This document shows positions 51,058 to 59,882 of a stretch of DNA of 64,000 nucleotides, one piece after another; within the stretch, counting starts at the first letter, position 1; the number at the start of each line of letters is the position of its first letter. A model generated the notes under the pieces. The model did no database searches. It saw only the letters and a list, made by a program, of their open reading frames with translations, and was not told the origin of the DNA. Both the position numbers and the translations under genes were made by a program. This stretch comes from Nannocystis pusilla (GTDB taxonomy: Bacteria > Myxococcota_A > Polyangia > Nannocystales > Nannocystaceae), in assembly GCF_020073745.1 (NCBI RefSeq), contig NZ_JAIRAU010000011.1, positions 62,001 through 126,000 of the forward strand, given 5' to 3'.

Positions 51058-52128
51058 ATGTCCCCTGCCGCCGAACTGCCGCCGCGCTCGCTGGCCCCCG
51101 ACCTCGCCCGCGGGGCCATGCTCCTCGTGATCGCCCTCGCCCACGCCCAGGTGTTGCGCGCCCCGGGCAGCGGCGGGGCGCTCGGGCAGGCGGTGGCCGC
51201 GTTTCACACGCTGTTCGTCGACAGCCGCGGCTACCCCATGTTCGCCGCGCTGTTCGGCCACGGCCTCGTGCAGCTGCAGCAGCGCCGCGGCGCCGAGCCG
51301 CTGCGCCGGCGCGGCCGCTGGCTGGTCGTGTTCGGCCTGCTCCATGCGCTGCTGCTGTTCCACGGCGACATCCTCGGCGCCTACGGCCTGCTCTCGCTCG
51401 GCCTGCTGGCCGCGCTGGGGCGCCCCGACGGCCCGCTGCTGGTCCGCGCCGGCGTGTGGGCGGTGCTCGGCGCGGTCGCCTTCGGCCTGGCCTCGCTCGC
51501 CATCCCCGACGGCGCCGACGCGGTCGCCGATCCGCTGGTCTCCGCGGGCTATCGCGTGCTCGGCTGGATCGTCGCCACCCCGCTGTTCGCGATCATGGCG
51601 GCCGGTCCGGTGCTGTTCGGGGTCTGGGCCGCGCGCCGGCGCCTGCTCGAGCAGCCCGGGCGCCACCTGCCGGCGCTGCGTCGGGTCGCCGTCCTCGGGA
51701 TCGCCGTCGCGGTGGTCGGCGCGCTGCCGCTGGCGCTGCTCAAGGCCGGACCGCCCGCCTCCGCGGCCGCGCTGGCGAGCGCCACGGCCCTCCACACCCT
51801 GACCGGCTACGCGGGCGGCCTCGGCTACGCCGCGCTCGTCGCCGTGCTGGCGGCGCGGATCGGCGAGCGCCGAGGACTCCTGACGCGAGCGCTGATCGCC
51901 TGCGGCCAGCGCTCGCTGAGCTGCTACCTGGCGCAGTCGCTGGCGTGGCTGCTGCTGTTCGAGCCGTACTTCGCCGACCTCGGCGGCGAGCTCGCGCCCC
52001 AGACGGCCGCGGCGGTCGGCTTCGGCGTCTGGGCGCTCACCGTCGTGCTGGCCGACGTCCTGCGCCGACTCGATCGCCGCGGCCCGGCCGAGGCGCTGCT
52101 GCGCCGCCTCACCCACGGCCCGGCCTGA
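51058..52128 (+). CDS. DUF418 (YeiB-type) membrane protein
   Basis: 356 aa with about eight to nine hydrophobic helices. The family's N-terminal pattern is RSLAPDLARGAMLLVIALAH and the C-terminal half carries the DUF418 signature (ACGQRSLSCYLAQSLAWLLL). Function of the family is unproven; it is related to membrane acyltransferase-like proteins. Divergent from TetR and under the palindromic operator, so probably induced by a ligand of that repressor. GAAGGAAGG ribosome region upstream. Confidence 0.87.
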   Translation: MSPAAELPPRSLAPDLARGAMLLVIALAHAQVLRAPGSGGALGQAVAAFHTLFVDSRGYPMFAALFGHGLVQLQQRRGAEPLRRRGRWLVVFGLLHALLLFHGDILGAYGLLSLGLLAALGRPDGPLLVRAGVWAVLGAVAFGLASLAIPDGADAVADPLVSAGYRVLGWIVATPLFAIMAAGPVLFGVWAARRRLLEQPGRHLPALRRVAVLGIAVAVVGALPLALLKAGPPASAAALASATALHTLTGYAGGLGYAALVAVLAARIGERRGLLTRALIACGQRSLSCYLAQSLAWLLLFEPYFADLGGELAPQTAAAVGFGVWALTVVLADVLRRLDRRGPAEALLRRLTHGPA

Positions 52129-52356
52129 CGCCATGCGCATTCGCGCCGCCCGGCAGTGTGGACATTGGGTCCAATCGATGATTTCGCCGGCGGGCGAACT
52201 CGGCGCGCCGTCGTGCACGAGACATCGGCCGACGGTACCGCGGAGCGTGGCGCACTCGCCCGTGTCCATGACGCGGCGCGAGCGACGTCCCGGGGCGGCG
52301 AAAGATCGGCCAGGATCGTCGAAAACGGCGCCCTGGCGGCCTCCTGCGCCCGCTTT

Positions 52357-52362
52357 TACGTT
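52357..52362 (+). promoter_or_regulatory. -10 box of a leaderless promoter (flavoprotein gene)
   Basis: TACGTT, 9 nt, then the ATG at 52372. It supports the longer start with the Tat-like signal. Confidence 0.45.
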
Positions 52363-52371
52363 GACCGGGCG

Positions 52372-53436
52372 ATGCGACTCCGACCTCACCTCTCTCGCCG
52401 CCGCTGGCTCGCCGTCCTCGGCGCCGCCGCGGCCGGACTCGGTTGTGTGCGGCGCGCGTCGACGAGGAGCCTCATGCCATACGACGTCATCATCATCGGC
52501 GGCGGTCCTGCGGGACTCAGCGCCGCCCTCGTCCTCGGCCGCGCGCGCAAGCGGGTGCTGCTGTGCGACGCCGGCGAGCCGCGCAACGCCCGGGCCGAGC
52601 AGATCCACACCTTCGTCACCCGCGACGGCACCCCGCCGGCCGAGTTCCGCCGGATCGGCCGCGAGCAGCTGCGGGCCTATCCGGGCGTCGAGGTCCGCGA
52701 CGTCCGCGTCGCCGCGCTCTCGCGGGAGGGCGACGGGTTCGTCGCCGCCTTCGCCGACGGCACCCGCGCCGCCGCGCGCCGCGTCCTGCTGGCCGTCGGC
52801 GTGCGCGACATCCTCTCCGACGACCTCCCGGGCCTGCGCGAGCTGTGGGGCCGCAGCGTGTTTCAATGCCCGTACTGCCACGGCTGGGAGGTCCAGGACC
52901 GGCGCTTCGCGTACCTGTCCCCGGGGCCAGAATGGGTCCGCTGGGGCGTGTTCCTCACCGGCTGGTCGCGCGACGTCGTCGTCCTCACCAGCGGCGCCTA
53001 CGCGGTCGACGACGCCGCGCGCGACGAGCTGCGGCGGGCCGGCGTCGGCCTCGACGAGCGGCCGCTGCGGCGGCTCGTGGCCGAGGGCGGCGAGCTCGTC
53101 GCGCTCGAGTTCGCCGACGGCGGCACGCTCGCGCGCGAGGTCTTGTTCGCCCGTCCGGCGCAGCAGCAGACCGAGCTGGTCCAGCGCCTCGGCCTCGAGC
53201 TCGACGAGCACGGCTTCGTCCGCGTCGACGCGCTCGGGCGCACCTCGGTCGCCGGCGTCTTCGCGGCCGGCGACCTCACGACGCCGGTCCAGGGGGCGCT
53301 GCTCGCCGCGGCCGCGGGCATGCAGGCCGCCGCGGGGCTGAACCACGAGCTGACCGTCGAGCACGCGCTCAGCGGCGATGCAGCGCCCGCCAGGCCGCCG
53401 GCGGCATCGCGTGCTCCCGGCGGAACAGGCGGATGA
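52372..53436 (+). CDS. Thioredoxin-reductase-like flavoprotein with Tat/lipoprotein-like signal
   Basis: 354 aa. FAD-binding DVIIIGGGPAGLSAALVLG near 40, redox CPYC (VFQCPYCHGWEV) near 163, NAD(P)-binding region, and the C-terminal SVAGVFAAGDLTTPVQ. Most relatives start at MPYDVIIIGG (52474), but a promoter box 9 nt before the ATG at 52372 supports a head reading LSRRRWLAVLGAAAAGLGC, a twin-arginine plus lipobox signal. If used, the enzyme is exported folded with its cofactor. Its 3' end overlaps the convergent AraC gene by 68 bp. Confidence 0.85.
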   Translation: MRLRPHLSRRRWLAVLGAAAAGLGCVRRASTRSLMPYDVIIIGGGPAGLSAALVLGRARKRVLLCDAGEPRNARAEQIHTFVTRDGTPPAEFRRIGREQLRAYPGVEVRDVRVAALSREGDGFVAAFADGTRAAARRVLLAVGVRDILSDDLPGLRELWGRSVFQCPYCHGWEVQDRRFAYLSPGPEWVRWGVFLTGWSRDVVVLTSGAYAVDDAARDELRRAGVGLDERPLRRLVAEGGELVALEFADGGTLAREVLFARPAQQQTELVQRLGLELDEHGFVRVDALGRTSVAGVFAAGDLTTPVQGALLAAAAGMQAAAGLNHELTVEHALSGDAAPARPPAASRAPGGTGG

Positions 53437-54190
53437 AGTGCGACGCGTCGGCGTAGCCGACCCGCCCGGCGATGTCCTCGACCGACTCGTCGGTCGCGAG
53501 CAGCCGGCGCCGCGCCTCGGCCAGCCGCCCGGCGATGATCCACGCCTGCGCGGTGCGCCCCGTGGCCTGGCGCAGCGCGGTGGTCACGTGGGCGGGCGAG
53601 CGGCCGATCGCGGCCGCGACGTCGCGCAAGGAGATCGGCGCGAAGCAGTGGCGTTCGATGTAGTTCAGCGCCGCCGCCACCAGCGGCGGGCGGCTCCCGG
53701 CCACCGCGGCCGGGATGGTCGCGCGCGCCAGCTCGGCGAGGATCAGCGCGAACAGGCTGCGCTCGACCAGCGCGTGCGCCGGCTCGCCGCCGCGGCTCGA
53801 CTCGCGCGCGAGCTCCTCGAACAGCCGCTGCATGTGGGGCCGCCGCTCCGTCGCCAGCTGCAGCGCCGCCGCGGCGCCCATGCGCACGCGCTCGAACGGC
53901 GCCAGCAGCTCGGCCAGCTCGGTGCGCATGAAGCAGGACGGACAGAAGCCGAGCCCCCAGCCCTCGACCCCCTCGGCCCGCACCAGCCGGTGCGGCTCGC
54001 CTGCCGGCAGCAGCAGCACGTCGCCGGCCGCGAGCCGGAGCAGCTGCTGCAGCTCGATCTCGACCGCGCCCGCCGTGTAGAACAGCAGCACCACGTGGTC
54101 GTGCGTGACCGCCCGCCGCTGCGGCACGAACGGGCGCCCGCCGAGCGGGGTGAGGAACAGCGCCCCGTGGCGGCGCGCCGCCTCGTCCAT
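53369..54190 (-). CDS. AraC-family transcription regulator
   Basis: 273 aa from MDEAARRHG (GAGGGG 6 nt upstream; an ATG 8 codons earlier is possible). Cupin-type sensor half (residues 1-150, with HDHVVLLFYTAGAVEIEL and AGDVLLLPAGEPHRL), then two HTHs: ISLRDVAAAIGRSPAHVTTA and ESVEDIAGRVGYADASHFIR, ending in the RxFRREHAMPPAAWR signature. It is convergent with and overlaps the flavoprotein gene, a pairing often seen between such a regulator and its target, though direct control is inference. Confidence 0.9.
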   Translation of the reverse strand: MDEAARRHGALFLTPLGGRPFVPQRRAVTHDHVVLLFYTAGAVEIELQQLLRLAAGDVLLLPAGEPHRLVRAEGVEGWGLGFCPSCFMRTELAELLAPFERVRMGAAAALQLATERRPHMQRLFEELARESSRGGEPAHALVERSLFALILAELARATIPAAVAGSRPPLVAAALNYIERHCFAPISLRDVAAAIGRSPAHVTTALRQATGRTAQAWIIAGRLAEARRRLLATDESVEDIAGRVGYADASHFIRLFRREHAMPPAAWRALHRR

Positions 54191-54252
54191 CCGCGTCCCC
54201 TCGCAGCGGTCCATGGCGCTCAGCCTACGCCGGCGCGAGCCCGCGGTCCACC

Positions 54253-54268
54253 CTGTCCTTCGGGACAG
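54253..54268. repeat. Hairpin CTGTCC-TTCG-GGACAG
   Basis: Perfect 6-bp stem with a TTCG tetraloop, which is exceptionally stable in RNA. It lies between the AraC start and the 3' end of the Cys-rich lipoprotein gene. Confidence 0.6.
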
Positions 54269-54403
54269 CACATCATTGCGCCGACGCGCCCGCTGCGCCC
54301 CTCCGATTCGTCGACATCGGCCGCGCCGCGCCGCGGCCGCGCCGTCGACATCCCCTGCCGCTGCCACGCGCGCCCGACCCCGGGCGACGGCGACAGGCGG
54401 CCG

Positions 54404-55303
54404 TCACAGCGGGGCGCCGCACAACCCGAGCCCGTCGAGCAGGCAAGACAGCTCGAACTCGGGGTTCCACAGCGGCCAGGGGTTGCACACCGCGTCCGGG
54501 ACGCTCGTCGAGCAGGTGTCGGGCCCGTTCAGGTCGCACACCGGAGCGCAACAATTGTCGGCGTCGCAAGCCGGCAGGAACATCGCGGGCATGCAGGCCG
54601 CGCCCTCGACACAGTCGAAGACGCCAGCGCAGGGCATCCCCGCCGGGACCGACAGCTCGTCGCTGGCCGCGCAGAGGAAGTGCGGAGCGAACGGGAAGGT
54701 CACGCACGACAGGTGCTCCGGGCAGGCCGGCGCGCGCGGGTCGCAGAGGACCGGGCACACGCCGTGGGTCTTGACGGCGTCGATGAAGCAGTTCGAGCAC
54801 ACGTCGGCGCACTCGGCCTCGTCCGGGCCGCCCTCGCAGGTCGCCAGGCAACGCCCGCTGTCGCCGCCCTGGCTGAAGCCGTAGCACAGCGTGCCCGCCT
54901 CGCACGAGTCCAGCAACGCCTCCGAGTCGCACGGCTCGCCGAGGCCGACCGGCTCGTCGGCGACGTCGACGCAGCCCGGCTGCTCCAGCGGCCCGGCGTA
55001 GGGCACACACTTCTGTCCCCGAGGACAGGTATCGTTCCACACGTCGCATGCGGCCACCGGCGGCAGGTCCGGCATCACCGTGAAGCCGCCGCTGTCGCTG
55101 CTGGACGTCCCTCCGGTGCTCGTCGACACGCCCGCGGTCGAGGTCGTCGGCGAGGTCGACGTCGTCGAAGCAGTCGTCGAAGACGTCGCCGGCTCACCGG
55201 TCGTCGTGCCACCGGTGGTGCTCGCCGGACCGGCGTCCTTGCAGGCGACCGCCGCGACGAGCAGCACTGCGTGGAGGGGAATGAACGACGCCCGAAACCT
55301 CAT
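54404..55303 (-). CDS. Cys-rich lipoprotein of unknown function
   Basis: 299 aa. Lipobox VAAVAC near residue 21, Thr/Ser linker to about 75, then about 220 residues with over 20 Cys in repeated pairs (ACDVWNDTCPRGQKCVPYAG; CDSEALLDSCEAGTLCYG; CVEGAACMPAM; CDADNCCAPVCD). The composition suggests several small disulfide-linked modules, as in other secreted myxobacterial lipoproteins. GGGAGGA before the ATG. The codons for CPRGQ happen to form a CTGTCC-CCGA-GGACAG hairpin. Confidence 0.75.
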   Translation of the reverse strand: MRFRASFIPLHAVLLVAAVACKDAGPASTTGGTTTGEPATSSTTASTTSTSPTTSTAGVSTSTGGTSSSDSGGFTVMPDLPPVAACDVWNDTCPRGQKCVPYAGPLEQPGCVDVADEPVGLGEPCDSEALLDSCEAGTLCYGFSQGGDSGRCLATCEGGPDEAECADVCSNCFIDAVKTHGVCPVLCDPRAPACPEHLSCVTFPFAPHFLCAASDELSVPAGMPCAGVFDCVEGAACMPAMFLPACDADNCCAPVCDLNGPDTCSTSVPDAVCNPWPLWNPEFELSCLLDGLGLCGAPL

Positions 55304-55574
55304 CGCGGTGTCCTCCCGTCGGATCGCGGGCAGTCTGCACGCGCGTGCGTCCGACGTCCACGTGCGCGGTTTACGACGCCCCGGCGCTCCCGGGACGTCA
55401 CGTCGAGACCCAGCGCGCGACGATGATGGCGACGTCGCCCGGCAGCGCCCCGAAACGCAGGTGCACGCGGTCGTCGCTGCCTATCGTGGTAGGCCGAGCG
55501 CAGGAGCGCGAAGCGTATGCATGTCCGATGAATCCGGACGGGACAGCTCGCGCTCGTGAGCTCGGCCCGCGTGG

Positions 55575-55580
55575 TAACTT
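55575..55580 (+). promoter_or_regulatory. -10 box of a leaderless promoter (M28 peptidase gene)
   Basis: TAACTT followed by 8 nt and the ATG at 55589. Confidence 0.4.
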
Positions 55581-55588
55581 CACAGAGC

Positions 55589-56866
55589 ATGTCGCCGCGC
55601 CGCCTGCTCCTCGCCGCCTGTCTCGTCTCCGCCTGCGGCGAGCGTGCCGGTCCCGCGCAGGCGCCTCCCGTCGCCGCGACCCCGCCCCGCCCCGCGACCA
55701 CGCCCGCCCCTGCCCCGACCTCGTGCGCCGGCGAGACCGACGAGCCCGCCGCCCTGCGCTGCTGGGTCGAGCTGCTCGCCGGCCCTGCCCTCGCCGGCCG
55801 CGACAACGGCAGCCCGGGCGGCCAGGCCGCGCGCGCCGCCATCATCACCGGCCTGCAGGCTTACGGCCTGCACCCGGCCGGAGAGACAGGAACCTTCGAA
55901 CAGCCGCTCCCACGCGGCGCCAACGTGCTCGCTCGCATCCCCGGCCGCGACCCCGCGCGGGCGGGCGAGCACGTCGTGCTCGCGGCGCACTACGATCACC
56001 TCGGCGAGCACGACGGCGTCGTCCATGCCGGCGCCGACGACAACGCCAGCGGCGTCGCGGTCGCGCTCGCGGTGGCGAGGCGCCTGGCGGCCGATCCGCC
56101 GGCGCGCAGCGTCCTGTTCGCGGGCTTCGACGCCGAGGAGCCGCCCGACTATCTCACGCCGACGATGGGCTCGAACCACTTCCTCGCCCGGCCCACGCTC
56201 CCGCGCGAGCAGTTGGTCGCCGTCGTCTGCCTCGACCTGATGGGCGGCGATCTTTGGCCGGGTCATCGCACGCCGCTCTACGTGATGGGGCGCGAGACCT
56301 TCGCCGTGCGACCCGAGCCGGGCCTCGCCGACGACCCGCGGCTGCCCGTGCGGGCGATGCACCTGCGCCTCGTCGAGGATCTGCCGCACGGGCGCCAGGC
56401 CTTCAGCGATCACGCCGGCTTCTTTGCCCGCGAGATCCCCTCGCTGTTCGTCTCGACCGGCCGCTCGCCGCACTACCACCAGCCGACCGACACCCCCGAC
56501 ACCCTCGCGTACGACAAGCTGCACGCCGCGGTCGCCGTCGTCGAGGCGCACGTACGTGTCCTCGCGGACATGCCCGATCGGCCAGCGTGGTCGTCATCGC
56601 AGCCGCTCGCCGCGGCCGACGCTGCCGTGCTGGCCGAGCTGCTGGCCGCCGCGCTGGGCGAGGGCGGCGCGCGCGGTTCCGCCGAGTTCGGCGGGCTGGC
56701 CCGGGGGCGCGCCGAGGCCGATCTCGCTCGCGCCCGCGCGCTCGCGGCCGCCGACCGGCCGCCGACCGCCGACGAGGCGCGCGAGCTGGTGCGCATCAGC
56801 CTGCGCGCGCAGTGCCTGCTCGCGCCCGATCACGAGATGCCGACGGCCGCGTGTCTTCTCCTGTGA
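55589..56866 (+). CDS. M28-family zinc peptidase, lipoprotein
   Basis: 425 aa from MSPRRLLLAACLVSAC (lipobox Cys 16). Zinc ligands of the M28 aminopeptidase fold are complete: AAHYDHLG (His, near 133), GADDNASG (Asp, near 149), DAEEPPD (Glu-Glu, near 180), LDLMGGD (Asp, near 214) and SPHYHQPTD (His, near 292). A helical tail of about 90 residues follows. It should trim peptides in the periplasm or at the surface. A TAnnnT box directly before the start fixes the ATG. Confidence 0.92.
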   Translation: MSPRRLLLAACLVSACGERAGPAQAPPVAATPPRPATTPAPAPTSCAGETDEPAALRCWVELLAGPALAGRDNGSPGGQAARAAIITGLQAYGLHPAGETGTFEQPLPRGANVLARIPGRDPARAGEHVVLAAHYDHLGEHDGVVHAGADDNASGVAVALAVARRLAADPPARSVLFAGFDAEEPPDYLTPTMGSNHFLARPTLPREQLVAVVCLDLMGGDLWPGHRTPLYVMGRETFAVRPEPGLADDPRLPVRAMHLRLVEDLPHGRQAFSDHAGFFAREIPSLFVSTGRSPHYHQPTDTPDTLAYDKLHAAVAVVEAHVRVLADMPDRPAWSSSQPLAAADAAVLAELLAAALGEGGARGSAEFGGLARGRAEADLARARALAAADRPPTADEARELVRISLRAQCLLAPDHEMPTAACLLL

Positions 56867-57101
56867 AGACCGGGCCGCCCGCTCGCGCCGATCACGACAT
56901 ACCGGGCTGCGTGTCTGCTGCTGTGAGCACCACGTGTGCCCACATTCGTGCCTGCACCGAGTAACGACCCCCGGGCTTTCGATCACAAGATTGTCGCGAG
57001 CTCGGAGTGAGGTCGCGGCAGCGGCGGCCGTGATCCTCGGTATATGCGGGCTTTCGCGGCCCTTCGCCGCGCTCTCGGCCTTCCGCGCAGATTACGCCCG
57101 G
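56867..57101. other. Intergenic region before the M23 gene
   Basis: No gene seen. The promoter of the next gene follows. Confidence 0.45.
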
Positions 57102-57131
57102 TTGCGCTGCGTCGGCGACCCGATTTATAGC
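57102..57131 (+). promoter_or_regulatory. Promoter of the M23 peptidase gene
   Basis: TTGCGC (57102-57107), 18 bp, TATAGC (57126-57131). The leader is about 95 nt, ending in AAAGGA before the ATG at 57233. Confidence 0.5.
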
Positions 57132-57232
57132 GACCACACGGTTGGCTGGCCGCTCTCGACCCGCGGGGTGCTCCGCGAGTGCGGACGCGTGTCGCCCGGA
57201 CCCTGGCGTTTGTGCGCAGCAAAGGATTGACC

Positions 57233-58162
57233 ATGACCCGACTCTCCGACCTCCGTGTGTCCGCGAACTTGAAGCTCGTCGCGCTGGCGTTGACCAGCAT
57301 CAGCATGAGCGCCTGTGTCGAGGAGATGACCGAAGAGCAGATCGAGAACGACCCGGCCGCCTTCCTCGGGCCCGACGAGTGGTGGGACGAGGGCCCGCCG
57401 GCGGGCGAGGAGTCGCTCGACCTCGACGACGAGCTCGACGACCTCCGCGCCGAGCAGGTGATCTCGGCGGCGCCGGCGTTCCAGCTGCCGTTTCCGTGCG
57501 GACAGGTGTGGGCCGGCCAGACGCGCTCGAACCACAGCCCGGTCAACTCAATCGACTTCAACCGCGCCGACGACATCGGCGACACGGTGGTGGCGGCCGC
57601 CGGCGGCACGGTCACGCGCGTGGCCAACGAGGGCAACGTCAGCTACGGCCGCTGGGTCGAGATCGATCACGGCAGCGGCTACCGCACCCGCTACGCGCAC
57701 CTGAACTCGCAGTCGGTGTCGGTCGGGCAGAAGGTCAGCCAGGGCCAGAAGATCGGCACGGTCGGCAGCACCGGCGGCTCGACGGGCCCGCACCTCCACT
57801 ACGAGCAGCGCCTCAACGGCACCGCGGTCAAGCCGGTGTTCAACGGCAGCACCGCCCTCTTCTACGGCACCAAGAACTACACCAGCAAGAACAAGTGCGG
57901 CAGCGGCGGCAGCGGCGTCACCGGCACCGTCAACACCGCCGGCGCGCCGCTGACCGTGCGCTCGGGCCCGAGCACCGGCTCGACCGCGGTCGGCTCGGTC
58001 CAGGACGGCGCCAAGGTGACGATCACCTGTCAGAAGCACGGCACCTCGGTGAGCGGCACCTACGGCACCACGACGCTGTGGGACTTCATCGGCACCGGCT
58101 ACGTCTCCGACGCGTACATCCTCACCGGCTCCGACGGCCAGGTCGCGCCGACCTGCAACTGA
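57233..58162 (+). CDS. M23 peptidase with SH3b domain, lipoprotein
   Basis: 309 aa from MTRLSDLRVSANLKLVAL (AAAGGA 6 nt upstream). Lipobox SMSAC near residue 28; acidic linker. M23/LytM domain at about 85-215 with NHSPVNSIDFN (His/Asp zinc ligands) near 99 and PHLHYEQ (His-x-His) near 186: a complete endopeptidase site for peptidoglycan cross-links. C-terminal SH3b domain at about 228-300 (GAPLTVRSGPSTGSTAVGSV, GTGYVSDAYI) for wall binding. It may cut the cell's own wall or that of prey. Confidence 0.93.
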   Translation: MTRLSDLRVSANLKLVALALTSISMSACVEEMTEEQIENDPAAFLGPDEWWDEGPPAGEESLDLDDELDDLRAEQVISAAPAFQLPFPCGQVWAGQTRSNHSPVNSIDFNRADDIGDTVVAAAGGTVTRVANEGNVSYGRWVEIDHGSGYRTRYAHLNSQSVSVGQKVSQGQKIGTVGSTGGSTGPHLHYEQRLNGTAVKPVFNGSTALFYGTKNYTSKNKCGSGGSGVTGTVNTAGAPLTVRSGPSTGSTAVGSVQDGAKVTITCQKHGTSVSGTYGTTTLWDFIGTGYVSDAYILTGSDGQVAPTCN

Positions 58163-58208
58163 GCCCGCCCCGCGAGCCCACGTGCGCCCCGCAGGGGCGC
58201 GCGGCCGG

Positions 58209-58214
58209 TATACT
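58209..58214 (+). promoter_or_regulatory. -10 box of a leaderless promoter (MglA-like gene)
   Basis: TATACT, 6 nt, then the ATG at 58221. Confidence 0.55.
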
Positions 58215-58220
58215 CGCGGC

Positions 58221-58784
58221 ATGCCGACGATCGACCACGAGGCCCGCCGGATCACCGCGAAGATCGTGTACTGGGGTCCGCCCGGCAGCGGCAAGTGGAC
58301 CAACCTCGAGCACGTGCACCGCAAGACGAGCCCGCCCGACCGCCCACCCGCGGTCAAGGCGGGCTCGGTCGGTTTCCCGCTGACGCTCGCCGAGATCCGC
58401 GGCTACCAGGTCGTGCTCAGCCTGCTGCGCTGCCCGAGCGACGGCTCCTGGACCCGCCACGTGTTCGACGAGCTCGGCGGCGCCCCGGTCGACGGCGTCG
58501 TGTTCGTCGCCGACTCGAGCCCCCCGGCCCAGCTCACCAACATCGCCTGGCTGCACAAGCTGACCGGCGAGCTCGGCGCCCGCGGCTTCGACCTCGGCAA
58601 GCTGCCGGCCGCCTTCCAGTACAACAAGCGCGACGTCCCCGGCGCGCAGACCGTCGAGCAGCTGCGCCGCCAGCTGAACGCCTGGGGCCTGCCCGACGGC
58701 GAGGCCGTCGCCGCCCAGGGCGCCGGCGTGTTCGAGACCGTCAAGCTGGTCGCGCGCGGGATCCTGGCCAGCCTGCGCGGCTGA
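58221..58784 (+). CDS. MglA-like small GTPase with degenerate nucleotide site
   Basis: 187 aa. Overall match to the MglA polarity GTPase: ITAKIVYWGPPGSGKWTNLE, LTLAEIRGYQ, VDGVVFVADS, FQYNKRDVPG (NKxD) and GAGVFETVKLV. Two essential places differ: the P-loop reads GSGKW where MglA has GKT (the Mg-binding Thr is Trp), and the PGQ of motif G3 is replaced by PSDG. Nucleotide hydrolysis is therefore doubtful. No MglB-like (roadblock) partner is adjacent. The ATG is 6 nt after TATACT, indicating a leaderless message. Confidence 0.85.
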   Translation: MPTIDHEARRITAKIVYWGPPGSGKWTNLEHVHRKTSPPDRPPAVKAGSVGFPLTLAEIRGYQVVLSLLRCPSDGSWTRHVFDELGGAPVDGVVFVADSSPPAQLTNIAWLHKLTGELGARGFDLGKLPAAFQYNKRDVPGAQTVEQLRRQLNAWGLPDGEAVAAQGAGVFETVKLVARGILASLRG

Positions 58785-58793
58785 GCGAGATAG

Positions 58794-58839
58794 CATGTCC
58801 ACAAGGACTTGTTCGTGGGAGCATGCTCCTTCGGGCATG
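58794..58839. terminator. Two TGTCC-type hairpins between convergent genes
   Basis: CATGTCC-ACAA-GGACTTG (58794-58811) begins 9 nt after the stop of the MglA-like gene. The second is CATG, CT, CC-TTCG-GG, CATG (58822-58839). Their place between two gene ends supports a termination or 3'-end role. Confidence 0.5.
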
Positions 58840-58853
58840 TCCCCGAGTGCGCG

Positions 58854-59882
58854 TCACGGCACCAGCCCCTGCTCGAGGCAGTAGAGGCGCGCGGTCATGA
58901 TGCACCCCAGCGTCCCGCAGCCGTCGGTCCAGCGCGCGTCCTTGAGCGAGCACTCGCCGACGCGGCCCTGGAGGATGGCGGAGATGCCCCAGCCGTTGCA
59001 ATCGTCGGAGTAGTCGCCGTCGCCGTTCGTCTTCGAGGCGGTCCACACCTCGCAGGTCCCGCAGCCGGTCATCTGGGCCGCCGACTCGCCGTTCTCGTCG
59101 ACGTCGATCTCGTTCTGCAGCGTCCCGTCGGTCAGGTCCAACCACGAGTCGGCGACCACGGCCCCGTCGAGCCGCTTGTACTGGCGCGTCGAATGCTGCA
59201 GCCGCGCCCCCGCCGACTGCGTGTCGGTGCTGACCCAGGCCTTGAAGCGCCCCTGGATCCCGGCGTCCGCGGCCCGCTGCTGGCAGACCTTGTCGGCGCC
59301 GTCGAGCCCGCCGAGGTCGCCGTCCATCTGCGTGCTCGTCACGAACACCTGCATCCACTGGCGCTGGCAGCTCATGCAGTTCTCGCCCACCTCGTCGCAC
59401 TCCTCATTGATGTGGAGCAGCCCGTCGCCGCACTTCGGGGGCTTGCAGAGGCTCGTGCACGCGTCGGTCTCGATGTCGTTGCCGTCGTCGCACATCTCGC
59501 CGAAATCGACCATGCCGTCGCCGCACTCGGGCATCGGCCCCATCGTCGTCGTCGTCGTCGTCGACGACGTCGTCCCCGGCTCGGTGGTCTCGTCGCCCGT
59601 CGTCGTCGTCGTCGTCGTCGCCTCGTCGAGGCTCGTCGTCGCCGTCGGGTCGACCGGCGTCGTCGTCGACGTGCCCGTGCTCGTGCCCTCGCTCGTCGAC
59701 GTCGGCTCCGGCGTGGTCGTCGAGGTCGACGTCGTCGGCCCGCTCGACGTCGCCGTCGACGTCGACGTCGAGGTCGACGTCGGGTCGGTCGCCCCGGCCG
59801 GTCCGCCCGAGGGCGAGAAGCAGGCCGCTGCCGGCAGGACGAGCAGGACCACGAACACGCGCGCACCGATCATCGGCGCCAT
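58854..59882 (-). CDS. Lipoprotein with CGDG disulfide repeats and DUF1554 domain
   Basis: 342 aa. Lipobox LPAAAC near 21; Thr/Ser linker to about 115; myxobacterial disulfide repeats PECGDGMVDFGEMCDDGNDI and KCGDGLLHINEECDEVG; then a DUF1554-type domain (about 175-340) beginning VFVTSTQMDGDLGGLDGADK with CQQRAADAGIQGRFKAWVST and the late Cys pairs. DUF1554 is also known from Leptospira surface lipoproteins and has a C-type-lectin-like pattern. Surface display is likely. Confidence 0.85.
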   Translation of the reverse strand: MAPMIGARVFVVLLVLPAAACFSPSGGPAGATDPTSTSTSTSTATSSGPTTSTSTTTPEPTSTSEGTSTGTSTTTPVDPTATTSLDEATTTTTTTGDETTEPGTTSSTTTTTTMGPMPECGDGMVDFGEMCDDGNDIETDACTSLCKPPKCGDGLLHINEECDEVGENCMSCQRQWMQVFVTSTQMDGDLGGLDGADKVCQQRAADAGIQGRFKAWVSTDTQSAGARLQHSTRQYKRLDGAVVADSWLDLTDGTLQNEIDVDENGESAAQMTGCGTCEVWTASKTNGDGDYSDDCNGWGISAILQGRVGECSLKDARWTDGCGTLGCIMTARLYCLEQGLVP

